From the NCBI RefSeq assembly GCF_003002825.1, contig NZ_PVTE01000005.1:1-64000 (forward strand): DNA of 64,000 nucleotides, given 5' to 3'. The translations under genes were made by a program, and so were the position numbers. The DNA is from Spirosoma oryzae (lineage in GTDB: Bacteria; Bacteroidota; Bacteroidia; Cytophagales; Spirosomataceae). Shown piece by piece: positions 54,322 to 63,925 of this stretch. Every line of letters starts with the position of its first letter. Position 1 is the stretch's first letter. Under the pieces are notes generated by a model, which saw nothing but the letters and a program-made list of their open reading frames with translations, did not search any database and was not told where the DNA came from.

Positions 54322-54861
54322 TTACATAAACAGACCAATCTCATTGATTCGCTCATGGTGCCAATTGGCAGGATTTTGAGCAATGTAATGTCGAATACGG
54401 CTCAATTCGTCTGCATTGCGAACGACTCGGTCATGGTAACGAGATTGCCAACCAAAGTCGATTCCTAACCGGCTGGCAAATGTTGTTACGCCGATTTTGT
54501 AGCCCCGGATGATAGCTGCCAGATTCCTGCTCTGCGGACCAAACGTATTGGGCTGCCAGTCATGATCGTCCGATCGGTCAATGCATAGCAGACCATGAAT
54601 GTGGTTCGGCATAACCTGAAATTCATCAAGCAACATGAACGGATAATGGTGAGGAATCGCCAGCCAGCAATCGATAGCTTGCTGGCCAATAGGTGTCGTT
54701 TGTAGAGACGCGATATCTTGCGTTTCTATAATTTCGCCGAAAAAGCATTCTTTCTGCCGAGTACAGATCGTTACGAAATAGATGCCGTTTGCGCTGTAGT
54801 CGTAGCCCGCAAGTCGAGCCGAGCTAATACGATATTTGTTTCTGTAGTGTGTCTCGCTCAT
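54322..54861 (-). CDS. REP-associated tyrosine transposase (RAYT)
   Basis: 179 residues of the IS200-like Y1 transposase family. The metal-binding HUH motif is HIH at 87-89 in VMPNHIHGLL, and the catalytic tyrosine is Y159 in RIRHYIAQNPANW. RAYTs cut single-stranded REP hairpins and are thought to spread them in genomes. REP-type palindromes flank the gene on both sides (54273-54300 and 54952-54979), and a degenerate one lies in the coding sequence (54702-54729), encoding about residues 45-54 (ETQDIASLQ region). The gene appears intact and might be functional. It sits between an exporter gene and uvrA. Confidence 0.9.
   Translation of the reverse strand: MSETHYRNKYRISSARLAGYDYSANGIYFVTICTRQKECFFGEIIETQDIASLQTTPIGQQAIDCWLAIPHHYPFMLLDEFQVMPNHIHGLLCIDRSDDHDWQPNTFGPQSRNLAAIIRGYKIGVTTFASRLGIDFGWQSRYHDRVVRNADELSRIRHYIAQNPANWHHERINEIGLFM
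54702..54729. repeat. Degenerate REP palindrome inside the RAYT gene
   Basis: 24 of 28 positions match the flanking palindromes, starting GTAGAGACGC. It lies at codons 45-54 of the transposase, a loop region between the FGE motif and the TPIG motif. Confidence 0.85.
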
Positions 54862-54934
54862 TGGTGTGGGGGGTAATCGATAAATAACGAATTACAGTGT
54901 CGAGACGAGATAATAAGCGCTTAGTTACGTATAT

Positions 54935-54979
54935 AAAACCATCCGGTTTGTGTAGAGACGCAAGATCTTGCGTCTCTAC
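54935..54979. repeat. REP palindrome and 45-bp direct repeat, right copy
   Basis: Copy of the left repeat with one difference (T for C at 54948). The palindrome part, 54952-54979, is perfect. Confidence 0.9.
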
Positions 54980-55096
54980 GGGACGCGTCAGCCAGCACGC
55001 GTCAACTATACCTAATACCCCCTAAATCGAGTTGGGTTTGAGGAAACTACGCGGGGGCCGTTTACGTTGTTTTTTAGAATAAGCCAACCCCAACGC

Positions 55097-57958
55097 GTGA
55101 CGACAGAAGAAACGACTCAACTGAACGATATTGACCTGACAGGCTACGAGCAAATCGAAGTGCTGGGGGCTCGCGAACATAACTTAAAGAACATTGACGT
55201 AACGATTCCCCGCAACAAGCTGGTGGTCGTTACGGGGATCAGCGGGAGCGGCAAATCGTCGCTGGCGTTCGATACCATTTACGCCGAAGGCCAACGCCGG
55301 TACATGGAAAGCTTTTCGGCTTACGCCCGCTCATTCATCGGCGATATGGAACGGCCCGATGTCGACAAGATCAACGGCCTGAGTCCGGTGATTTCGATCG
55401 AGCAGAAGACGACTTCGAAAAACCCGCGTTCGACGGTCGGTACGACTACCGAGATATACGATTTCCTGCGACTACTCTACGCCCGCGCTGGCGAAGCGTT
55501 TTCGTACATAACCGGCCGGAAGATGGAGCGGCAGTCGCAGGATCAGATCATCGACACGATTCTGGACCAGTACGCCGGGCAGAAACTCACCCTGCTGGCA
55601 CCGGTCATCAAAGGGCGTAAGGGGCACTACCGCGAACTGTTTGTGCAGATCGCCAAGATGGGGTATACCAAAGTGCGTGTCGACGGAACGGTACAGGACA
55701 TCGTACCGAAAATGCAGCTCGACCGCTACAAAATCCACGACATTGAAATTGTCATCGACCGGATCGTTCCGAAAGCGGAAGACAGGTATCGGCTGAGTCA
55801 GTCGGTGCAGACGGCGCTGAAGCAGGGCAAAGGGGCCATGCAGATGCTCGACGGCAGTGGTCAGCTGGTGTACTTCTCGCAGAACCTGATGGACCCGGAG
55901 TCGGGTATCAGCTACGACGAGCCTTCGCCAAACTCCTTTTCGTTCAACTCGCCCTATGGTGCCTGTCCGGTTTGCAACGGGCTAGGCGTGATCGAAGAAA
56001 TCACGGAAGAGTCGGTTATTCCCGATAAATCACTGAGCGTGAGCCGGGGGGCGATTGCCCCGCTGGGCGAATACCGCGAGCTGTGGATATTCAAGGAAAT
56101 TGAAGCGATTCTGAAGAAGTACAAGTTGAGCCTGAGTACGCCCGTCAGCAAGTACCCCGACGATCTGCTGTATGCGTTGATGTACGGTACGGAAGCGGAC
56201 ACGGTCGACCCATCGAAGAAGAAGTACGAGGCCGATCATTTCAACTTCAAATTCGAGGGCATTGTCAACTTTCTGAAGCGGCAGCAGGAAAACTCCACCG
56301 ACAAGATTCAGGAGTGGATCAAAGATTTCATGGTCGTCAAGACCTGTCCGGAATGCCACGGTGCCCGGCTGAAGAAGGAGTCGCTATTTTTCAAAATCGA
56401 CCAGAAAAACATCTCCGAACTGGCCCGCATGGACATTTCGGAACTGACCGCCTGGTTCGATGGACTGGAAGGTCGCATGAGCGACCGGCAAAACGTCATC
56501 GGCAAAGAGATCCTGAAAGAAATTCGCAAGCGCATCGGCTTTCTGGTCGACATCGGGCTGGATTACCTGACGCTCGACCGGTCGTTGCGTACATTGTCGG
56601 GTGGTGAAGCGCAGCGGATACGACTGGCCACGCAGATCGGTACGCAGCTTGTCGGGGTGTTGTACATCATGGATGAGCCGAGTATTGGTCTGCATCAGCG
56701 CGATAACGTGAAGCTGATCGACTCGCTGAAAAACCTGCGTGATCTGGGCAACACCGTGTTGGTCGTGGAGCACGATAAGGACATGATGCTTGAGTCCGAC
56801 TTTATTCTCGACATCGGCCCCGGAGCCGGTCGACATGGCGGGCAGGTTGTTGGCATCGGTACGCCCGACGAATTTATTCAGAACGGCAGCACAACCGCCG
56901 ACTACCTGAGCGGACGTCGGGCTATTGCTGTGCCGACCGAACGGCGGAAAGGTAACGGCAAGTTTCTGCTGATCAAAAACGCGACGGGGCACAACCTGAA
57001 AAACGTGACGCTGAAGCTGCCGCTTGGCCGGATGATTAGCATTACGGGAGTATCGGGTAGTGGAAAGTCGTCGCTGATTCACGAGACGCTGTTTCCTATT
57101 CTGAACCGTCATTTCTACAAGTCGAAACGGGAGCCCCTGGCGTTCAAAACCGTCGACGGGCTGGAGCATCTGGACAAGGTAATCGAGGTCGATCAGTCGC
57201 CGATCGGTCGGACGCCCCGCTCGAATCCGGCTACGTACACGGGGATGTTCTCTGACATTCGCACGCTGTTTGCCGAGTTACCGGAAGCCAAAATCCGGGG
57301 CTACAAACCCGGTCGGTTCTCGTTCAACGTGAAAGGCGGCCGGTGCGAAGACTGCGAAGGCGCCGGCATGAAGAAAGTCGAGATGGAATTCCTGCCCGAC
57401 GTACACGTGTTGTGCGAAACCTGCAAGGGTAAGCGGTTCAACCGCGAAACGCTGGAGGTACGTTTCAAAGGCAAATCGATCGCCGACGTGCTCGACATGA
57501 CCGTTGAACAAGGATTGGAGTTCTTCGCCAGTCAGCCGAAAATTCTGCGAAAAATTCAGACACTGAACGATGTTGGGTTGGGCTATATTACGCTGGGTCA
57601 ACATGCCACGACGCTGTCAGGTGGCGAAGCGCAGCGGGTGAAACTGGCCGAAGAACTATCGAAGAAAGATACCGGTAAGACCCTGTACATTCTCGACGAA
57701 CCAACGACTGGCCTGCACTTTCAGGACATCGCGCACTTGCTCGACGTGCTGAACAAACTCGCCGACAAAGGCAACACCGTCCTGATCATCGAGCACAATC
57801 TTGACGTAATCAAAGTCTCCGACCACGTCATCGACCTCGGGCCGGAGGGTGGTAATAAAGGTGGCCAAATTATCGCCGAAGGAACACCCGAAAAAGTCGC
57901 CGAAGCGAAAGGTAGCTACACCGGTAAGTTCCTGAAGATGGAGTTACAGGCCAGCTAA
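55097..57958 (+). CDS. uvrA: Excinuclease ABC subunit A
   Basis: About 953 residues from the GTG at 55097; an in-frame TTG at 55067 is less likely since the family start aligns better at the later codon. UvrA is the damage-recognition ATPase of nucleotide excision repair. Two ABC domains are seen: Walker A GISGSGKS near 47-54 and GVSGSGKS near 645, signatures LSGGEAQRI near 495 and LSGGEAQRV near 845. Zinc fingers are seen as CPVCNG, CPECHG and CEDCEG/CETCKG. A terminator follows. No uvrB or uvrC in the window. Confidence 0.97.
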   Translation: MTTEETTQLNDIDLTGYEQIEVLGAREHNLKNIDVTIPRNKLVVVTGISGSGKSSLAFDTIYAEGQRRYMESFSAYARSFIGDMERPDVDKINGLSPVISIEQKTTSKNPRSTVGTTTEIYDFLRLLYARAGEAFSYITGRKMERQSQDQIIDTILDQYAGQKLTLLAPVIKGRKGHYRELFVQIAKMGYTKVRVDGTVQDIVPKMQLDRYKIHDIEIVIDRIVPKAEDRYRLSQSVQTALKQGKGAMQMLDGSGQLVYFSQNLMDPESGISYDEPSPNSFSFNSPYGACPVCNGLGVIEEITEESVIPDKSLSVSRGAIAPLGEYRELWIFKEIEAILKKYKLSLSTPVSKYPDDLLYALMYGTEADTVDPSKKKYEADHFNFKFEGIVNFLKRQQENSTDKIQEWIKDFMVVKTCPECHGARLKKESLFFKIDQKNISELARMDISELTAWFDGLEGRMSDRQNVIGKEILKEIRKRIGFLVDIGLDYLTLDRSLRTLSGGEAQRIRLATQIGTQLVGVLYIMDEPSIGLHQRDNVKLIDSLKNLRDLGNTVLVVEHDKDMMLESDFILDIGPGAGRHGGQVVGIGTPDEFIQNGSTTADYLSGRRAIAVPTERRKGNGKFLLIKNATGHNLKNVTLKLPLGRMISITGVSGSGKSSLIHETLFPILNRHFYKSKREPLAFKTVDGLEHLDKVIEVDQSPIGRTPRSNPATYTGMFSDIRTLFAELPEAKIRGYKPGRFSFNVKGGRCEDCEGAGMKKVEMEFLPDVHVLCETCKGKRFNRETLEVRFKGKSIADVLDMTVEQGLEFFASQPKILRKIQTLNDVGLGYITLGQHATTLSGGEAQRVKLAEELSKKDTGKTLYILDEPTTGLHFQDIAHLLDVLNKLADKGNTVLIIEHNLDVIKVSDHVIDLGPEGGNKGGQIIAEGTPEKVAEAKGSYTGKFLKMELQAS

Positions 57959-57980
57959 TAAAAAGTGATTTTAGGTGTAG

Positions 57981-58014
57981 AAAGCGCCCGATTCGAAAGG
58001 ATTGGGCGTTTTTG
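57981..58014 (+). terminator. Intrinsic terminator after uvrA
   Basis: Stem of about 12 bp (57981-57992 with 58001-58012, two G-T pairs) followed by T's, 23 bp after the uvrA stop. Confidence 0.85.
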
Positions 58015-58087
58015 TTGTTTCTCGTGCATATTGACAGGACACAAAAGCTATCTTCGTTTTGATTAACTAACCTGATTGATACGGTTC

Positions 58088-58495
58088 ATGCGTAGCCCAT
58101 TTTTTTACGTCGTTTTGCTGGTACTGGTCGTTCTGGACGGCTGGCTGTTGGCGCACCCCAACCTGATTGGCCGGGCGGGCGTTTTCTTTTTTGACTATAC
58201 CTATCTCGAAACATTCCCAAAAGCCCTTGGAACGGTTGCCGTTGTGGCCGGACTGGCGCTACTGATCGCGGGCCTGGCCCGGCAACTTGGACAGGCGATT
58301 GGCATTGGTCTGGTCGTAGCCTTGCTGGCCCTGTCCGGGTACTGGCTTATCGACAGTTTCACCACGTATAATGCTGGGGTGTACAAATTAACCGGCGCGG
58401 GTTTCCGGGCGGGGGCAATTCTGTTGCCGGGCATCTGCTTCCTGATTTTTGGCGAGAAACTGCTCACGCTTATTCAGGGTAAGTCCGCGCGCTGA
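58088..58495 (+). CDS. Small membrane protein of unknown function
   Basis: About 135 residues from the ATG at 58088 (TTG at 58076 is an alternative). Four hydrophobic segments are present (about 3-18, 43-62, 70-88, 105-123). No family was recognised. The stop codon overlaps the start of the next gene by one base (TGATG), so it is translationally coupled to the amidohydrolase and may form an operon with it. Confidence 0.65.
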   Translation: MRSPFFYVVLLVLVVLDGWLLAHPNLIGRAGVFFFDYTYLETFPKALGTVAVVAGLALLIAGLARQLGQAIGIGLVVALLALSGYWLIDSFTTYNAGVYKLTGAGFRAGAILLPGICFLIFGEKLLTLIQGKSAR

Positions 58496-59745
58496 TGAAC
58501 TACCTGCTACTTTGCTTCGGGCTGTGGTTCGCTACGGCGGCTAACGCGCAGACGGTTTATCTGCTTAAGCCCGACCGCGTATTCGACGGCGAAACGATGC
58601 ATGACGGGTGGGTTGTGCGGGTCAATGGCGATAAGATTGATGCCGTCGGACCAGCCGCCAACGTGTCGGCGACTGGTGCGGAGGTGGTCGAACTGGCTGG
58701 ACAAACCCTGATGCCGGGACTGATCGAAGGCCATTCACACCTGTTTCTGCATCCGTACAATGAAACGCCCTGGGATGACCAGGTCCTGCGCGAAGCCCGG
58801 TCGCTACGGACGGCGCGGGCGACGAACCACGCCCGAAAGACACTGCTGGCGGGCTTTACAACCGTGCGTGATCTGGGTACGGAAGGGGCTGAGTATGACG
58901 ATGTTGGTCTGAAACAGGCCATCAATCAGGGTATTATTCCGGGACCACGCATGGTGATCGTGACCAAAGCCCTGATCGCGACGGGTAGTTACGGCCCGAA
59001 AAGCCCGAGTCCGGATAGTCAGTTTCCGCAGGGAGCCGAAGAAGCCGACGGGCACGACGCACTGATTCGGGCGGTACGGTCGCAGATCGGTAAGGGAGCC
59101 GATGCCATCAAAATCTACGCTGATTACCGGTGGGGCTTGATGGCCGAAGCCCGCCCGACGTTTACGCTGGATGAGATCAAACTCATTGTTGAGGTAGCCA
59201 AAAGCAGTGGTCGGGCAGTGGTAGCACACGCCAGTACCGCCGAGGGAATGCGCCGGGCTATTCTGGGTGGTTGCGAAACCATTGAACATGGCGACGCCGG
59301 AACGCCAGAGATCTTTGCGTTGATGAAGCAACACGGCACTGCGCTTTGCCCGACACTGGCCGCTGGTGATGCGGTTAGTCAGTATCGGGGCTGGAAAAAA
59401 GGACAGGAGCCTGAACCCAATCGTATTCGGGAAAAGCGGGTGACGTTCAAACAGGCGCTCGACGCGGGCGTCACGATTTGCGCCGGGGGCGACGTAGGCG
59501 TATTCAGCCACGGCGACAACGCCCGCGAACTACTGATGATGGTCGACTACGGGATGAAGCCGCTGGCTGTACTGCGCGCTGCCACATCCATAAATGCGGA
59601 TGTATTCCATTTGGCCGACCGGGGGCGCGTTAAAGCGGGGCTGTTGGCCGACCTTGTCGGCGTACAGGGTAATCCGTTGACGGATATCGGTGCACTGCGG
59701 CAGGTGCAACTCGTAATCAAAGGCGGGACGCGCTACAAGCCGTAA
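58495..59745 (+). CDS. Exported amidohydrolase family protein
   Basis: 416 residues with signal peptide (about 1-19, ending ANAQ). Metal ligands of the amidohydrolase superfamily: HSH in EGHSHLF near 80, lysine in DAIKIYADY near 205 (carbamylated bridging ligand), histidine in VVAHAST near 244, histidine in IEHGDAG near 262, and aspartate in CAGGDVGVFSHGD near 330. It resembles imidazolonepropionase/prolidase-type exported members that split dipeptides or amides. Coupled to the preceding membrane protein gene. Confidence 0.85.
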   Translation: MNYLLLCFGLWFATAANAQTVYLLKPDRVFDGETMHDGWVVRVNGDKIDAVGPAANVSATGAEVVELAGQTLMPGLIEGHSHLFLHPYNETPWDDQVLREARSLRTARATNHARKTLLAGFTTVRDLGTEGAEYDDVGLKQAINQGIIPGPRMVIVTKALIATGSYGPKSPSPDSQFPQGAEEADGHDALIRAVRSQIGKGADAIKIYADYRWGLMAEARPTFTLDEIKLIVEVAKSSGRAVVAHASTAEGMRRAILGGCETIEHGDAGTPEIFALMKQHGTALCPTLAAGDAVSQYRGWKKGQEPEPNRIREKRVTFKQALDAGVTICAGGDVGVFSHGDNARELLMMVDYGMKPLAVLRAATSINADVFHLADRGRVKAGLLADLVGVQGNPLTDIGALRQVQLVIKGGTRYKP

Positions 59746-59901
59746 AAACTTAAATGTGTAACGACCGGTTAGTATCCTGTTAAGGAATCGCTTTTTTATG
59801 ACGATTTCGACTGACGTTTGGGTTTTTGGGCTAATTTCGCCCCGCTACCCCCGTTGGGCCGCTAATCCTTTTCTACTGAATATATTACCCTGATTCTCTG
59901 T

Positions 59902-61182
59902 ATGGCAAACACTGCTGAACTAACCGTCGATGGCAAATCATACTCGTTTCCAACGCTGGAAGGAAGCGAACAGGAAAAAGCGTTCGACATTTCAAATCTG
60001 CGCGATCAAACGGGCTACGTAACGCTGGATCGGGGTTATAAAAATACAGGTGCTACGAAAAGCGCCATTACATTTCTCGACGGTGAAGAGGGTATTTTAC
60101 GCTACCGGGGTTACTCGATCGAAGAGTTGGCATCAAAGGCATCTTTCCTAGAGGTAGCGTATCTGTTGATCTACGGTGAACTGCCTACGAAAGAGCAGTT
60201 TACGCAGTTTGAAAGCGCGATCCGGAGTCATACGATGGTTAACGAAGATATGCGTAAGATCTTCGATGGCTTTCCCGTCAACGCCCACCCCATGTGCGTA
60301 CTGGCGTCGCTGGTCAGTGCCATGAGCGGTTTTTACCCGGAGTCGTACGAAGGCAACGGCGATGAAAATCTGGACATCGTTCGGTTGATGGCCAAGCTGC
60401 CAACCATCGCAACGTGGTCGTACAAGCGGTCGCAGGGGCACCCGCTCAACTACCCAAAGAATAAGCTGGGCTACATCGAGAACTTCCTGCAAATGATGTT
60501 CGCCCTGCCGGTGGAAGACTATACCGTCGATCCGGTAGTCGCTGAAGCCTTGAATATTCTGCTGATTCTTCACGCCGACCACGAGCAAAACTGTTCGACC
60601 TCAACGGTACGACTGGTAGGTTCGTCGCAGGCGAATCTGTACGCGTCGATTTCGGCGGGTATCAGTGCCTTGTGGGGACCGCTGCACGGTGGTGCCAACC
60701 AGGAAGTGATCGAGATGCTCGAAGAGATAAAAGCGGGTGGTGGCGATGTAGCCAAATACGTCGACATGGCAAAGAACGCTAAAACGACGGGTTTCCGCCT
60801 GTTTGGCTTCGGGCACCGCGTTTACAAGAACTTCGACCCACGGGCCAAAATTATCAAGAAAGCAGCCGACGATGTGCTGAGCAAACTCGGTGTCAACGAT
60901 CCCGTTCTGGAAATTGCGAAGGGATTGGAAGAGGCCGCACTGAACGACGAATACTTCGTGTCGCGCAAGCTGTACCCGAACGTCGACTTCTACTCGGGGA
61001 TTATCTACCGGGCGCTGGGTATTCCGACCAACATGTTCACGGTTATGTTCGCCATTGGCCGTTTGCCGGGCTGGATTGCCCAGTGGAAAGAAATGCGCGA
61101 GACGAAGGAGCCAATCGGCCGTCCGCGTCAGATTTACACCGGCTCAACCCTGCGCGAATTCGTGCCGATGGAAAACCGGTAA
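59902..61182 (+). CDS. gltA: Citrate synthase (type II)
   Basis: 426 residues. It condenses acetyl-CoA and oxaloacetate to citrate in the TCA cycle. Catalytic motifs are visible: ILHADHEQNCSTSTVR near 222, GPLHGGANQEV near 256 with catalytic histidine, FGHRVYKNFDPRA near 296 and the aspartate of NVDFYSG near 355. Length and the N-terminal beta domain match the hexameric type II enzyme. A very strong terminator follows. Confidence 0.97.
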   Translation: MANTAELTVDGKSYSFPTLEGSEQEKAFDISNLRDQTGYVTLDRGYKNTGATKSAITFLDGEEGILRYRGYSIEELASKASFLEVAYLLIYGELPTKEQFTQFESAIRSHTMVNEDMRKIFDGFPVNAHPMCVLASLVSAMSGFYPESYEGNGDENLDIVRLMAKLPTIATWSYKRSQGHPLNYPKNKLGYIENFLQMMFALPVEDYTVDPVVAEALNILLILHADHEQNCSTSTVRLVGSSQANLYASISAGISALWGPLHGGANQEVIEMLEEIKAGGGDVAKYVDMAKNAKTTGFRLFGFGHRVYKNFDPRAKIIKKAADDVLSKLGVNDPVLEIAKGLEEAALNDEYFVSRKLYPNVDFYSGIIYRALGIPTNMFTVMFAIGRLPGWIAQWKEMRETKEPIGRPRQIYTGSTLREFVPMENR

Positions 61183-61205
61183 TTAGACCGATACATCAGT
61201 TGAAA

Positions 61206-61250
61206 ACACAACGCCCCCGACCTGCACAGGTCGGGGGCGTTGTGTTTGTT
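61206..61250. terminator. Very strong two-way terminator between gltA and the DUF3667 gene
   Basis: A perfect 18-bp stem (61206-61223 with 61228-61245) closes a 4-base loop, and a T-rich run follows. It lies between the two convergent genes. Confidence 0.93.
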
Positions 61251-62460
61251 AGAAGGTCAGGAAGCCCGCTCCCAGGGCACCTAGCAGAAAGAATATGGCG
61301 GTAAGGCCATACATCATGCTCAGCAGGAAAAACTTCACAATTGTCTTACCCCACGACTGTCCGTAAACGCGCTTGATCGACAGCAGAAAATAAAACCAGC
61401 TAATCCAGAATGTCCAGGCTAAAACAGACGAAATAAGCGTAGGCTTGGCAAAAAACGTGATGCCTATCGCAATCGAAAAAAGCAGGAACAATACCGTGTG
61501 AATATGCACGGAGAAGATCAGGTGCTCGTAGTAGAACCGGCCGCGCCGGAAATAGAAGAGCAGCAACAGTACGGCCACGAACGGCATAAGCACGAACATG
61601 ACGATGGAAAGGTTCTTGGTAACGGCATGTAATAATTCGTGGGTATTCTCGCCGTTACTCAGATGCGAAAACTTGCTTTGCTGCCGGTACAGCTTTCGGG
61701 TAAGCCAACCTGGGTTGCTGCCTTCGGCCCGAATAAGCGAATCGATCTGTTGGTCCGGCATATGACTAAGCTGCTCCTCATACGCTTCCCGCTCCTCACT
61801 CGTCTTGAATTTCCGTTTGCCGAATAGCTGGTCCAAACCCGTCGATACGCGTGGGGTATCCGGTACAAGTTCGATCAGCGCGCGAAGCTTCTGCCGGGTA
61901 GAGTCATTAACGGCAACGTTCGCTTTTGTCAGCATCGAATCTAACTGGGCTGGTTTGAGCCGCTTCAGGCGACTGGATAGGTCAGTCAGGCCCCGCTCAT
62001 TTAGGGGAATCTTGAGGTCGAGCCTGCGCCCTAATTTCCCGGCTTTAAGACTATCCAACGACTGATCGTCGTCAATCAGATCCTGCATATCAATTTTTAC
62101 GATGTCGCTACGCTTCAACTCATGGATAGATTCCTCTAGCTGATGGTCGGCGAACTTGCCAATCAGAAAGAAGAAAATAACGCTGACGAACACGTAAAGC
62201 CGGGCAGGTGGCACGTAGCGGGCGCGTTTCCCCTCCAGAAACTCAGCTGTCATTTTACCGGGGCGCGTGAAAATGGCTTTCAGCGAATTCCAGAGCTTGT
62301 TATCGAAGTGCGTAATGCTCTCGACAAACTCATAGCCAATATGACTAAGTGGTAGTTTAACTTCGTGATTCTCCTGACCGCAGTTGGGGCAAAAGTTAGT
62401 GTCGTGTCCGAGATGGGTACCGCAATTGGGACAAACGTCGAGTTTGTGGTGAGCAGACAT
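61249..62460 (-). CDS. DUF3667 domain membrane protein with zinc ribbon
   Basis: About 403 residues from the ATG at 62460; the 25-codon upstream extension overlaps the recA terminator and is rejected. The N-terminal zinc ribbon CPNCG-x9-CPNCG (residues 9-31 in part) is followed by the DUF3667 motif FDNKLWNSLKAIFTRPG near 63-78 and GKRARYVPPARLYVFVSVIFFF, seen in part near 88-110. A long soluble helical loop (about 120-270) precedes four C-terminal membrane segments. Function unknown; family is common in Bacteroidota. Confidence 0.85.
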   Translation of the reverse strand: MSAHHKLDVCPNCGTHLGHDTNFCPNCGQENHEVKLPLSHIGYEFVESITHFDNKLWNSLKAIFTRPGKMTAEFLEGKRARYVPPARLYVFVSVIFFFLIGKFADHQLEESIHELKRSDIVKIDMQDLIDDDQSLDSLKAGKLGRRLDLKIPLNERGLTDLSSRLKRLKPAQLDSMLTKANVAVNDSTRQKLRALIELVPDTPRVSTGLDQLFGKRKFKTSEEREAYEEQLSHMPDQQIDSLIRAEGSNPGWLTRKLYRQQSKFSHLSNGENTHELLHAVTKNLSIVMFVLMPFVAVLLLLFYFRRGRFYYEHLIFSVHIHTVLFLLFSIAIGITFFAKPTLISSVLAWTFWISWFYFLLSIKRVYGQSWGKTIVKFFLLSMMYGLTAIFFLLGALGAGFLTF

Positions 62461-62503
62461 GCAGTCAGTAGTCGTTAGCAGGCGGGAGCGAAAACACAAA
62501 AAT

Positions 62504-62539
62504 AAAAAAAGAGGTGGCCGGACAATGCCAGCCACCTCT
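62504..62539 (-). terminator. Intrinsic terminator after recA
   Basis: On the minus strand a 9-bp stem (62510-62518 with 62531-62539) and a T run follow the recA stop by about 25 bp. Confidence 0.85.
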
Positions 62540-62563
62540 CAGTATGCAAAAGATAAATAAGGC

Positions 62564-63658
62564 TTAATCGTCGATTTCGCCTTCGTCGTCATCTTCGGTC
62601 GCTGCCAGAACCGGGTCGAGCAGCGCGTTCTGATCTTCCGAAATCTTGGTCCGGATCTTCGTTTCCAGTTCAGCCATCAGTTCCGGATTGTCAAGCAGCA
62701 GTTCCTTCACGGCGTCGCGGCCCTGTGCCAGCCGGCTGGTACCATACGAGAACCACGAGCCTGACTTCTTCACAATCTCCATTTCGACAGCCAGATCAAG
62801 GATCTCACCTACTTTGGAAACCCCCTGACCGTACATGATGTCGAACTCAACGACTTTAAACGGAGCCGCCAGTTTGTTCTTCACCACTTTCACTTTCGTG
62901 CGGTTACCGATCACATTGTCGGCCCCTTCTTTGATCTGCCCGATCCGGCGAATGTCCAGACGAACCGAGGAGTAGAACTTCAGCGCGTTACCACCGGTAG
63001 TCGTTTCGGGGTTACCGAACATGACACCGATTTTCTCGCGAAGCTGGTTGATGAAAATACAGCAGCAGCCCGTTTTGTTGATCGTACCGGTCAGCTTCCG
63101 CAATGCCTGCGACATCAGGCGAGCCTGTAAACCCATTTTGCTCTCACCCATTTCGCCTTCGATTTCGGCTTTCGGTACGAGGGCTGCAACGGAGTCGATA
63201 ACGATAATGTCGATGGCACCCGAGCTGATGAGGTGCTCGGCAATTTCAAGCGCCTGCTCACCATTGTCAGGCTGCGAGATCAGGAGGTTCTTGGTATCAA
63301 TGCCCAGCTTCTCCGCGTATACGCGATCGAATGCGTGTTCGGCGTCGATGAAAGCCGCCAGACCACCGTTTTTCTGTGCTTCCGCAATGCAGTGCATGGT
63401 CAGCGTGGTTTTACCCGACGATTCAGGTCCGTAGATTTCAACGATCCGACCGCGAGGTACACCACCAATACCCAATGCAAGGTCAAGGCCCAGCGAACCT
63501 GTCGAGATTACCGGAACATCGACCACCTTGCTCTCGCTCAACCGCATTACGGTACCTTTACCGAAGGCTTTGTCGAGCTTCTCAATGGTCGTTTGCAGCG
63601 CTTTTAGTTTACTGTCATTAGCAGATGCTGTGGCTTGCGCCGTATCTGATTTCGCCAT
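62564..63658 (-). CDS. recA: Recombinase A
   Basis: 364 residues. RecA forms filaments on single-stranded DNA, promotes strand exchange and stimulates LexA-type cleavage. Walker [10 protein letters not shown] lies near 75-83, the Walker B aspartate in [12 protein letters not shown] near 150, and the L1 and L2 DNA-binding loops near 160 and 205 ([14 protein letters not shown]). The acidic tail ([11 protein letters not shown]) is intact. No obvious SOS box was identified upstream. Downstream is the DUF3667 gene on the same strand. Confidence 0.98.
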   Translation of the reverse strand: MAKSDTAQATASANDSKLKALQTTIEKLDKAFGKGTVMRLSESKVVDVPVISTGSLGLDLALGIGGVPRGRIVEIYGPESSGKTTLTMHCIAEAQKNGGLAAFIDAEHAFDRVYAEKLGIDTKNLLISQPDNGEQALEIAEHLISSGAIDIIVIDSVAALVPKAEIEGEMGESKMGLQARLMSQALRKLTGTINKTGCCCIFINQLREKIGVMFGNPETTTGGNALKFYSSVRLDIRRIGQIKEGADNVIGNRTKVKVVKNKLAAPFKVVEFDIMYGQGVSKVGEILDLAVEMEIVKKSGSWFSYGTSRLAQGRDAVKELLLDNPELMAELETKIRTKISEDQNALLDPVLAATEDDDEGEIDD

Positions 63659-63856
63659 GTTGGGATGGTTGTTTTTAAACAGATAAAATTAACCAGAAAC
63701 GACCAGAAAATCAAGCCTTTTTTTAAAAGAAAACGGGGGTTTGAGTTCTATTTTCTGTATCGAAAAAATATAACTTAACTGATTGACTAACAGGGTATTG
63801 TTGCTATAAAAATGGGTTGCCTGCAAGTCGTCTGAGAAGTAGCTGACGTTACAACC

Positions 63857-63896
63857 AAAAAAGCGGGCGATTCCACCTAGAGTCGCCCGCTTTTTT
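63857..63896 (-). terminator. Strong terminator after the gene at the right edge
   Basis: A perfect 14-bp stem (63857-63870 with 63883-63896), A- and T-rich at the ends. On the minus strand it follows the partial gene at 63926 by 29 bp. Confidence 0.9.
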
Positions 63897-63925
63897 GCAT
63901 TATTTGGTAGTCCTCCGGCTATCAC

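Noticed and set aside
63689-63925. 78-codon minus-strand frame upstream of recA
   Set aside because: It contains the strong terminator at 63857-63896 and includes the recA promoter region.
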